From: Hexactinellida sp. DTS-2022
Lineage: Eukaryota > Porifera > Hexactinellida
DNA: 64,000 nucleotides
Reading direction: 5' to 3'
Assembly (NCBI GenBank): GCA_028753945.1
Contig: JAPNXP010000016.1
Span: forward strand, 2,016,001-2,080,000
Part shown: positions 44,482 to 53,814 of the stretch, piece after piece
How the letters are laid out: every line of letters begins with the position of its first letter
Position numbering within the stretch: position 1 is the stretch's first letter
The notes under the pieces: model-generated
The model's database searches: none
Seen by the model: the letters and a program-made list of their open reading frames with translations, nothing else
Told to the model about the DNA's origin: nothing
Translations under genes and position numbers: made by a program

Positions 44482-44517
44482 ACCATCCACCCACACTAAT
44501 GCTGCTGTTTCCATAGA
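44482..44517 (+). pseudogene. Possible RIIAD1 N-terminal fragment
   Basis: 36 bases align to the start of the RIIAD1 gene (near 49934-49970) with about five mismatches and translate as THTNAAVSIET against THTNAAVTIET. It is short, so chance is not excluded. It lies 90 bp from the EF-hand fragment. Confidence 0.45.
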
Positions 44518-44940
44518 AACAGCACCATAGATCGCTTCTAAATTAATAAATAGATTGTGCTACTAGTTTGCATTTAGTCTATTTATCATAATTTGTACGT
44601 GGTCTTCAGCCCTCGCTTGTATTTCAAAGACCTTGATAAATTATTTTTGAAACACATTTTCTTTCTACAGGGCTGTCAGTAACATTATATTGGTATACAA
44701 TAAGTCCCGACAAATTGAATAGCTGAGGTTTGTAACGGATTAGGAATGTAGAGTATATTCATAGAACTTAATAATTAACACACAACATAAATTAAGATAG
44801 TACAATTCTAACATCCCGAAAGGTAAGTTGGATCTAAGTAACTCAATAATAATAACAATGAATAGGTGGGAGATGGGAAGGACAATATTTATAGATACCT
44901 AATAGGTTATTCGTTAGTCACTTTCAGGTTGATCTTATGA

Positions 44941-46760
44941 TCAACTAGTGGTCTTGATAACAGAATGTTCGCAATGTATTATTATGTTTTCATAGGCTAT
45001 TTGAGGCATTTCGTTAGCTCTCCCAGTATTAGGTGCGTCCTTCAATTGCTTGCGATTTAGGAACCTCCGAAACCTCTTAATTCCTCCCTTAGGCGTAACT
45101 TTCTCCATTGAATCACTGGGGTAATTAGCTGGGGTCATGGGTAGTGGTGCTGTGGCATTATTTCTATTATGTAACATAGATTTTATCCCCCTTTCGTAGA
45201 CTTCTGTCGCAAATTCCAAACTGAGACTTGACAAATCAATAAAATCAGAATCTGGTTGCAGGATTGTATCTACACTTTTACTTTTCCTTATAGGCAGGGA
45301 CGCAGTAGGATTCACTGTAGGCTTTGGTGGCGAAATTATGGGTACATTGCGTCTGTCGATTGTTACATAGGAATACACAGACTCTGTGGCCTCAGTTAAG
45401 TAATCCATCCAGGTGTTACAGTCAATCTTAGAACAGAATAACAGCGCTAATTCCAGTTCGTTATTAGTGAATTTGATTGTGAAGTTATTCACTGTTTTGA
45501 TGGTATACTCAGAAAGTGAAATAACATACTCTGAGTGTTCAGCGTTCATATTTCTGTCTAAATGAAGTAGTCCGTTCTCTACTAGGCAGTAATACGGTCC
45601 TTTAAGCTCATTGTTAACTGTTATATTCAGTCTAGTACGGTGAGTGTGGGGATCTGTAGGGGCCTTGCTATTATCGTTTTCCAGAAGTTCGAGATAATTA
45701 TAATCTGTTGTATCTGGTGGAATATTCATGGGCTTACGTTCATCAAATCTAGAAATAATAATAATCTATAATATTAAAACTCGTTTGTGTGTGTGTGTGT
45801 GTTTGTTTGTTTGTTTGTCCGGATTGTATTAAATTGATGGGGGAATAGAAACCGCATTTCTATTAGAGATAGAGACTAACTTCCAAATGTTATAAAGGTA
45901 AACAAGTATGCTGATTTCGAATTTCACATTTATAAATTTATAATATGAATATTTATTGTTGTTGTCTACAAAAATCCGCAAATAAATGTTAACAATTCAA
46001 AATAAACCCGAAGCCAGCTTTCAACGGGTGTTATAGGTAAACAAGTTAAAAGTATGGAAAATGGTAGTTAAGGATGTATATAACTACAACAAATTTTTAA
46101 TGACTATAATCAATTGTTTAGGAGGAGTAAGGCCGCATAGCGACCGTCAACTTAAGGTGCGTAGTACCTAAACCGTCGCAAAGCGACCGAGACCGGAGGG
46201 CTTGTAATATATAAAGCCACTCATTTCAATACTGTACAACTACATAGAAGTCGGCAAGTAACTATAACATAATGCAACAATTATATTATTTGAATGTTCT
46301 CAAGAAAGTTCTTAAATTTATCACTTTAAAATTCAATGTGATTGTCGAGATTAGCTTCAAAGGTTAATCGAAGTCTAAATACCAAAGCCAAAACCATTCC
46401 TTTAGAATAATTAGATTCTTACAATATAACTTCATGTCATTGGTTTAATTGATCAATAGTATATACGTAGAATGGTGGTAAAGTAAATTATAACTAACCT
46501 GGAGAAATTTGATATAATGCCCTTAGCATCTACAGCTGTTTGACTTGATTTTTCATTGTCGAGTTCAACCTGCTCATCTGATAAACTAGTATGAATGTTT
46601 CCGCTGTTAACATAATTGTTGTTCACTTCAGGTACACACATTCTTTTGGCCTCGTCTAACACGCGAAGTAGCTTCTGAAAGGATAAAGTTACAGAGTGCG
46701 TCTTCTCGGTCAGATCTTCAGGCAAATGCTTGCTTATAGCCTGGATATACTTCAACCCTT
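44941..46760 (-). CDS. Helical domain / PH-like / YENI-tail protein, family member B (first exon not found)
   Basis: Minus-strand exons 46760-46499 and 45748-44941 join in phase 2. By analogy with members A and C there should be a 43-nt first exon further right, ending in phase 1; I could not place it. The N-terminal part has EGLKYIQAISKHLPEDL and TLSFQKLLRVLDE. The PH-like domain reads TRLNITVNNELKGPYYCLVE, NGLLHLDRNMNAEHSEYVIS, then NFTIKF and CNTWMDYLTEA. The C-terminal tail is basic, with AYENIIIH, again a YxN motif. A 183-bp tract (45468-45650) is about 98% identical to member A, while the rest is far more diverged. Members A and B are convergent. Confidence 0.68.
45765..45830 (+). repeat. 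Helitron-like 5' end
   Basis: TCTATAATATTAAAACTCG followed by (GT)n and (GTTT)n and TTGTCCGG resembles a Helitron 5' terminus and follows a host A. A hairpin CGTCGC AAA GCGACC near 46173 might be the 3' end, but no CTRR is in the expected place. Confidence 0.35.
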
Positions 46761-46784
46761 CTACACGATAATTAATAATAAATA

Positions 46785-46853
46785 CAGTGAACTCTCGTTA
46801 TAACGAAGTGCTTGGGACCTGTAAATTCCTTCGTTATATACGGATATTCGTGT
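46785..46853. mobile_element. pogo-like MITE, family P1, truncated
   Basis: Only the left third is present: CAGTGAACTCTCGTTATAAC to about CGGATATTCGTG. Confidence 0.7.
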
Positions 46854-47447
46854 TAATAATTAATTGATTATAATTTGAATATTAGCTATTTTTTAACTTA
46901 GCTGTAAGTTTCAATTTGGATTTATTTAATGATGACAGAACACATTAGGAAGCCAATAAGTAAAACTTACAATTAAGCAATCGATTTTAGATGAATTCAA
47001 GGTTCACGAGTGACATAAACGAATTTATGATCGCATAATTCTACCAATACAAATGTACTTATGCCGCGAATCTAATAATAAATAAACCCATCAGTTTTTG
47101 TTGTATAAATGCAACTAAAATGTTTGGTAAATATAAACAAAATGCATCCATTATTCGCAATACAAATGAGACTGCTTTATAGGGTAACCAGAAAATTCAG
47201 TTTTACGAAAAGATCTTTTTCCCAAGAAAGTAACCAAGTTGAAGAAGAAGAATAAATAAATACTGTATTTAATTTTCCAAAGTTTACTAATTACGTATGT
47301 ATAATATTATTCATGCATTTGATAAGTAATACATTGTTAAAGTACTGACTATAATATTATTTGCATATTAATAATAATAATAATGATAATATTAAATATT
47401 GTATTACGTACCTTGATTAAAAGCCCCTAAGGTGGATAATTACATTC

Positions 47448-47530
47448 ATATATTTAGGCCAGGTAAATTAAATTAGTTGTTTATCATCCATATATTTCAG
47501 AAAATACGGACGGCGGACGGGATTTTATCT
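47448..47530. repeat. Fragment of the 54171-54523 element
   Basis: Shares GTTTATCATCCATATATTTC, GACGGCGGACGGGATTTTAT and an AGGCC start with the inverted ends of that element. Confidence 0.6.
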
Positions 47531-47852
47531 ATATTTAAAAAATTCTCATTAATAATGGTGCAAGATATACAATGTATCTAGGAATGACTTAATTCGTACT
47601 TAATTATACCCTTCACAGGTGCAAAATAGTGTGGAATTTCCAAATTGCGACATCACTTCACTTGAGAATTAGTATGATAGCATTTGGCATCGTTTCGATC
47701 TCTTATATTATTGAACTGTAATCGCCTTTGTTATCAGAATCAATGCTGACTCATAGCAATAGCAGAATGAAATCAAATAATGATTATTAATTAAAACCTA
47801 TGTTAAACTTGTAACATTGGAATTAGAATTAACTTTTACAAATTCAAGTAAC

Positions 47853-49306
47853 CAGTGCCGGATTTAGGGTGTTATGGGCCTAGGGCTTTTGTTGTTTTTG
47901 GGCCTATTTTATATCCTTCATTTTTCCAATGATAGTATACTTTACATATTTAAGCAGAAACATTGAAATAACACTTTTTCTTCCATAATAACTATTAATA
48001 TAAACCAGTTCTTAGGAATATGTCGCATCGTGTCCTTATTTCGTTCATGTAGACTGCAAAACACAATTAACGGACGCTTCGCGACCTTACCAACCTCAAA
48101 AGATCACTCATAATAAATATGTTAAGTATGTGATTTGTAAATTACACGTACTTAATTTAATACAGATTAGTTTGTCGCAATTTGGGAGTCAATGTAATTC
48201 AACTTAATAACTAAAATGCTATTCAATCCAAGATTTTCCTGCTGACAATAAATTGTTGGATCAATATTTCATTTACAATGCACAAGATATAGGCGGGTAA
48301 ATCGTTGAATATCTTTGAAAGTATATCATGCATGATTATGTGATTGACGTGAGCAAAAATAAATCAGCAATAGAACTAGACTGATGAAAGCCTAAGTGGA
48401 TAAATCAAATAATGCAATCTTCGAAAAATGTAGGTGAAGATTGAATATCCAAAACACAATTTGATCAATGAGGAAGCAGTTTGAGGTACGTTTTTGATAA
48501 TTGCTGACGCAGATTAAAAGTGAAATTGTTAAATTTACAATACAATATATAGCAAGCATAATGTCAAAATTTTGTGTCGATAGAATCAAGATTGTATGAT
48601 AAATCCAAATTAGTTCCCACATGAGGCTATAATCCCATAAATCGTACGAGTGCTTCATTTTATGCTGCCTTGTAATCGAAAATTGTAGCCGATTCGGACT
48701 TTAACTAATGGGTTATTCCAAAATACACTCAAACCTCCCATATCCGGGCACTTTTAACGAAGGGTGCCCGTACTGGGAATTTCCCCGCATCTCAGAAAGT
48801 CTATTGTCCATATTTTTATCATTAAAGGTGATCATTAGTAAATGAGTACATATTTAGTTTTACAATACATCAACAAGGGTGACGTTTGGAAGGTTTAAGT
48901 TATGCGCTTTTATGACTCAGAATGCCGATATTTAGTTTAGAAGACGTAAATACCAATTCATCTTTGTGAACGTGTAAAATTACACCTGCATGCCAATTTG
49001 GATATTTCTAGTGCATATTGTCTTCCCAAATAATTCTAGACTTGGACACACAAAATCAGACAAAATGTGCTTTTAATTTATGGATAGACAAATTTATTGA
49101 GAAAAATGTCACAAAATACTTATGTATCTGGTGTTGCTAACATTTATGGAAACTTCGGGTTTAGCTGAAGCAAATTATATACAGAGGAAACTAGTTTCTA
49201 CTCCCAAATCAATCCGATTTCCAGGGCAAGTTGACCTAAACTGGGCCTAAGAATGAAGTGGGCCTAGGGCTTTAGCCCGAGCAGCCCTATGGTAAATCCG
49301 CTACTG
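47853..49306. mobile_element. hAT-like element, 1454 bp, with perfect target duplication
   Basis: It starts CAGTGCCGGATTTAGG and ends GTAAATCCGCTACTG (inverse CAGTAGCGGATTTAC). The 8-bp duplication CAAGTAAC flanks both ends (47845-47852, 49307-49314). GGGCCTAGGGCTTT words lie just inside each end. No intact transposase; the open frames inside are short and unconvincing. Confidence 0.88.
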
Positions 49307-49389
49307 CAAGTAACTCTCTATTTATTTTGTATTTTAGCTTGAATTTTCGAACACTAAAAAATGTGGACTCCACTTTATTAATTACAGTA

Positions 49390-49534
49390 CAAGTGTACAA
49401 CCTCGTTGGTACGAACATGGTTAATACGAACACTATTTCAGTTCCCTACTTTTACAAATGATAGTTTGGTTGAAATACGAATACCTGATAAGGCGAACAC
49501 ATTTTGAAAGTATTCGACTAACGAGGTTCTACTG
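49390..49534. mobile_element. pogo-like MITE, family P2
   Basis: The left end is decayed (CAAGTGTACAACCTCGTTGG); the right end CTAACGAGGTTCTACTG is intact. Confidence 0.7.
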
Positions 49535-49900
49535 TATTAACTGACCTAAAATAGTTGTAGAAATAGAATCTTTAAGCTTGGTGTCCATTTTATTTTAGAA
49601 TATTCAGTTAATGCAACCTTGCATATTTATATGTATGTAGTACTATGTACATAGCCACTTAGGATCCTTTCATTCAATTAATTACTAACTATTGTGGTGT
49701 TTACGTCAGTCAGTACAAATTATTGGAACATAGAAGCTCTTAAGCAAATTTCAATTTACTATTTCTATATTATTACTTACAAGCCAAATTATAATCCCAC
49801 ACAGATTATGATGCATTAAAATTATATAGTTGAATTAAATTAACTAATTTCATTTTACTTCATTTGATCCCATTAAACCATTAAGCTTCAACATCGAGAG

Positions 49901-50221
49901 ATGTCCCTTCCAAACGTAGAGCTCGATTCTTCCCCCACCCATACCAATGCCGCGGTTACCATAGAAACAGACCTGAGTCGCGTACCGACGGTAGAGCCCA
50001 CAGACCCGCGGGCCCTGAGCGAGCAGCAGCAGCGCCTACTGAATGACGTCAAGATAAAGAAGCGACTGCAGAACGAGACGTACCTCAGACAGCATCCAGA
50101 GCTGGTGGCTCTTGTGAAGGGATTCATGAAACAGATTCTGCTTGAGAGGCCCGACAACGTGGAGAAGTTTGCTGGCAGTTTTTTTACAGATCCTCAGCTT
50201 AGGAATACTTACAACAAATAA
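49901..50221 (+). CDS. RIIAD1: RIIa domain-containing protein 1 (RIIAD1), 106 aa
   Basis: A short single-exon gene. After a ~35-residue variable N-terminus come LSEQQQRLLNDVKIKKRLQN and ETYLRQHPELVALVKGF, then the RIIa dimerisation/docking signature (LLERPDNVEKFAGSFFTDPQ), matching the known RIIAD1 order and length (human ~92 aa). RIIa-fold proteins bind amphipathic helices of AKAP-type partners, and RIIAD1 is generally linked to cilia and sperm tails in vertebrates. The start ATG 49901 lies in GAGAGATGT context. The gene is convergent with TADA2B. Confidence 0.85.
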   Translation: MSLPNVELDSSPTHTNAAVTIETDLSRVPTVEPTDPRALSEQQQRLLNDVKIKKRLQNETYLRQHPELVALVKGFMKQILLERPDNVEKFAGSFFTDPQLRNTYNK

Positions 50222-50612
50222 TCACTTTATCCTAACTCATCTCTCATTATTATCTCTTGATTATATTATACAGTAAACTCTCTTCATATGGAAGTGCTTG
50301 GGACCTGTAAATTCCTTCGTTATATCCGGATATTCGTTATAAGCGGATAATATTAAATTAATGCATTTAGTGTTTGGGGAAAAATCTTCATTTCGTTATA
50401 AGTGGGTATTTCGTTATAGTTTATTGTACCTTTGTAATATTATTGGTGATTATTGGTTGATTTGGAGTACGATATATAATCTTAGTTAAGAGGCAATTAC
50501 ACAGTGGATTAGTTTGAGGATTCACCGAATCCGATTAGTAACTTGAATATGTGGTGATTGTTGTAATGACAACCTTTATAGCATAAAGGGAATTACGTAC
50601 TCTTTAATTGCA
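50222..50612. other. Intergenic, convergent 3' ends
   Basis: Between RIIAD1 and TADA2B. Contains a P1 MITE (50271-50428); otherwise AT-rich. Confidence 0.4.
50271..50428. mobile_element. pogo-like MITE, family P1, right end lost
   Basis: It starts CAGTAAACTCTCTTCATATG and continues through GGATATTCGTTATAAGCGG to TTTCGTTATAG. Confidence 0.7.
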
Positions 50613-53258
50613 TTATTTGTACAACCATCCAGATAGCTCAAAGAACGCATCCAGTCTGTTCGCTTGTTCGCTCTTGAGGTCATTCCCCACCACTTCCCTG
50701 GCTATTTCCCTGCTGCTACCGCTGTCTCTGTTGTACGCCAGGAAGTACTTAAGCTTCCCAGTGTTGTACTGACTGCTGGAGATGCCTATCTCGGAACAGA
50801 GCTCTTTCTCGGCAGTGGATAGGAGCTCGTAGTTGTAGCGCATGCGGAGAATCTCAGAGCTGTTGGGGTGGGATAATCCTTTCAGAGGAGATTTGTGGGA
50901 CTTTAGGGCTGATTTGTCAGTTTTTATTTGGTCTCTTAGCTTCTTAGCATTCTCGAACTCTTTAATTTCGTTGAGTTGAGTCAGTCCGTTCTTCCTGTAC
51001 CTGGTCAGTTCTCGGATTTTCTGCTTTAGAGTCTTTTCTCGCACGAAGGAGTGCAGGTAGTGCTCGTACTGCTCGGGGTTCAGTCTAGTTACGGTAGTGG
51101 GCAATGGAATGTTAGTACCTTAGCTTAGAGCATATTACAGTGGTGTTCGAGTATTAGCAAGTCGCATTTTGCACGAAATTTGGTTGTTAATAGGCGAACT
51201 TGCTATTAGAGGAACATAGTTAACATTAAATGCTAAGCTTGCTTGGGGACTAAAAAAAACTTGCTAATAGAGCAAAATATATTGCTATTAGGCGAACACC
51301 ACTGTATCTAAGAGCTGGTTATGGTCATTGACCAGTATTAGGGTAAAAATAAGTCAGTAACCCTGTGCACGGGCAAGGTCTAACTAACTAAGCCAAGTTT
51401 TTGTATCATCGAGGGTTAAGCCAAATTGGAAATCTTTCTAACTGTCTGATTATAGCAATTTCATGCATTTGTTGGTCACTTATCTCTATTGTATGAATTG
51501 TTACAAGCTGTTCGTTCCGCGCTAAGGATGTTACACAGCTTCCTTAGGGCTCTAGTGAGACAAAGCACACAACAAACAACTTGCAAGCAGTTAATACAAT
51601 CGATAGTAAGTTACTAACGGGACGTGAACTGCTTAACTCCACTGTACCTAGAAATGACTTTGTGTTGCTCTCTGAACTCCTTCTCGTCCTGGATGTGTCT
51701 CTTCTTTGAGCTGATGAACACATTCTGTCCGGTTATCAGGTTGTTGTGGTGCGCTAGCCGCTTCCTATCGCTCCGCTCCCTCACGCGGCTCATATAGATC
51801 TCAACCTGCGCGAACTTAACGCTCGTCTCCAGCTGATCGTCCTCAGAAGAGAACTCCAGCCCCGCTATCAGCTCCTCTGCGTCGTTTGCAAACTCCGCAT
51901 CGAACTCGTCTCTGTGCTGCGAGTAGCTCATACTCAGCTCCTGCCCGGGCCGCAGTCGCTGCAGGGGCGGGGCCGGGTTGGTGAGCAGGAGGCTCTCCCA
52001 GCCGGCCTCTCCAGGGAGCGGGCAGGGGGTCTTGTGCTGAGCCGTGTGCTGCGATATTATGCCTACACACAGGCAGTTAGTACGGTATTAAACCCGACTC
52101 TTAATAGGATATAATGCAGCGTTAAGTATGGTGCAGCTTTGATTATCCGAACTCGTTGGGACCAGTCAAACAAGTTGGATAATCTACAGATGGAACTAAT
52201 TTATGCAACAACGTTGTTACCATTCAGAACTTCGGAACTTCGCGCTTCGGATGATAGGAAAGTTCGGATAAACTAGGTTGCACTGTATTTTGTATGAAAG
52301 TACATGCTACAGTTTATACAAACTGTAATACTAGCAGTATTACAGTATACTACATAATAATAATAATATTTTTTAAATCCCCAGATATTATGTCTCAAAA
52401 TATTACATATACCATACACATGTCACCCATGTATAGGAGGAATATAGTCCCTAGCTAATGAACTAATGTACTTATGCACGTACCGTCAGACTGGAGGTAT
52501 ACAGCATTGAAGTGCTGCTCGACTTCCTTGCTGCTCCTGTGGTCCCCCACATGCTGCGCTATGTCGCTCCAGTTCCCCAGTCCGTAGTTCTCTATCGCCT
52601 CCAGCAGCAGCTCCTCCTCCACGGCAAGCCACTCCTCTCCCACATCTGAAGTTATAATTATACATAATAACCGAGCACAAGGAAGATAACAGAGCATATT
52701 TGTTAGTTAGTCAGTTCCCTATGAATAGCCGTGAAATTACATCAACATTTGCACCATGTTATAGTGTTTTATGTAGTAGTGTTTGCCTAATAACAATTCG
52801 CATTTTGCACGAAATTGCTTGCTAATAGGCGAACTTGCTATAGAGGAACAAAATTATCATTAAATGCTCGCTTGGGGACTGAAAAAAACTTGCTAATAGG
52901 GCAAAATTGTTATTAGAGCAATTGCTATTACATATGTAGGTTACTAGGTACTGTTGTTGACGGTTTACTTACAACAACAGTATATTACTTTGCACTATTG
53001 ACATACTATATCCACTATATTCTATTGTGTTCTACCTAACAGTTTGAAGTGGTTCTTATCCACCACCTTAAATCTGTGTGTCCTCGAGTGCTCGCTGGTC
53101 TCCTCCCCTCTGGCCACGCACTGCAGACACACCTCGCAATCCGAGCACTCGCTGCACTCCAGTCGCACACGCAGGGTCAGGTCCTTACCGCACATGGCGC
53201 AGTGCCGCCTCTCGGCGCGAGCCGACAGCCGGCCCAGATACGGAGTCAGGGACTGCAT
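50613..53258 (-). CDS. TADA2B: SAGA adaptor TADA2B (Ada2b), four exons, 444 aa
   Basis: Minus-strand exons 53258-53036, 52645-52484, 52062-51619 and 51118-50613 all join in phase 1 at GT-AG sites. Domains in order: ZZ zinc finger (CAMCGKDLTLRVRLECSEC, then CEVCLQC and H..H); SANT (EEWLAVEEELLLEAIENYGL, GNWSDIAQHVG); the central ADA2 region (RDEFDAEFANDAEELIAGL, EIYMSRVRERSDRKR); the EYEHYLHS..KIRELTRYRKNGL block; and a C-terminal SWIRM domain (LSTAEKELCSEIGISSSQY to FFELSGWLYK). The spacing fits TADA2B (human 420 aa) better than TADA2A. It stimulates the Gcn5 acetyltransferase inside nuclear SAGA. A P3 MITE begins 20 bp upstream of the exon 4 acceptor. Confidence 0.93.
51138..51304. mobile_element. 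MITE, family P3, TADA2B intron 3
   Basis: Ends CAGTGGTGTTCGAGTATTAG and CTATTAGGCGAACACCACTG, with TA flanks. Interior: GCACGAAATTTGGTTG and GCTTGGGGACT. Other copies at 52780, 55445 and 58286. Confidence 0.85.
52126..52285. mobile_element. MITE, family P7, TADA2B intron 2
   Basis: Ends TGGTGCAGCTTTGATTATCC and GGATAAACTAGGTTGCACTG; same family as 8030-8165. Confidence 0.7.
52780..52932. mobile_element. MITE, family P3, decayed, TADA2B intron 1
   Basis: Internal GCACGAAATTGCTTGCTAAT and CTCGCTTGGGGACTG are clear; both ends are worn. Confidence 0.65.
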
Positions 53259-53814
53259 TCTAATATAACAACTAGTGTGTAGGTGGTGCTGTCAAAGTAT
53301 TATCCAGGAGCGCGAGACGCTCCTTTTGGAGCATGATTTTTGGAAAATTTGAATTTTGGAGCGCGAAAATTTGGAATCCTCTCCTATACCGTAACATTAA
53401 TTTGTGATTTAGGCGTATTTACAAATGGCTGTATAATACACTGGGTACTATGGCATGTTGGATAATATATAACTTATAAAGTATTCGGATAGATAATTTG
53501 CACTTTGACTTCTTATTGTGGTCCAATCATGCGGTAATCGAGAATTCCTAATTCATTCTTGGAAAGTAAATTTAGGTATAAACACTACTAGAATGGATTC
53601 GCATTACATCTCTGTTATTGATACTATAATAAGTTATAGTTACTAATTCAATGTTCAACAATAGAATGCTTTGGTTCAAATAATTCCAAAAGCATACATT
53701 ATGATTGTGGAAATAATATCAGAATCTTAGTTATTTACATATTCGTGTTTAGCACATTTCCTATTGTTCTAAATGGATTAATTAAGCTCCTCTACATTAG
53801 CACTTTAGCAACTT
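53259..53814. promoter_or_regulatory. Divergent intergenic region with repeat R1
   Basis: 556 bp between the start codons of TADA2B (-) and SLC35B2 (+), holding both promoters and the R1 repeat copy at 53301-53444. No further motif recognised. Confidence 0.4.
53301..53444. repeat. Dispersed repeat R1, inverted copy
   Basis: Begins TATCCAGGAGCGCGAGACG and ends GGCTGTATAATACACTG; reverse orientation of 22439-22615. Confidence 0.75.

Larger units (their letters stand above)
43807..44940. other. Intergenic with gene-fragment patch
   Basis: Between convergent members A and B. Contains part of a P3 MITE (43971-44055), half of a P4 MITE (44208-44275) and two short gene-like fragments (44354-44395, 44482-44517). 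No intact gene. Confidence 0.45.
46761..49900. other. Intergenic / 5' region of member B, with hAT element
   Basis: Probably contains the missing first exon of member B and the promoters of B and RIIAD1. It is dominated by a hAT-like element (47853-49306), with a P1 MITE (46785-46853) and a P2 MITE (49390-49534). No other gene recognised. Confidence 0.4.

Noticed and set aside
47402..47460. Candidate first exon of PH-like member B ending in a good GTACGT donor (minus strand).
   Set aside because: The frame required by the next exon's phase contains a stop codon and there is no in-frame ATG.
48392..48658. 88-residue minus-strand frame inside the hAT element, considered as transposase remnant.
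   Set aside because: No hAT transposase or BED-finger motif is visible, and the composition is that of random AT-rich DNA.
52486..52680. Gly/Arg-rich alternative frame in TADA2B exon 2.
   Set aside because: It is the +1 shadow of the SANT-domain exon, and the ADA2 frame has clear homology and phase.
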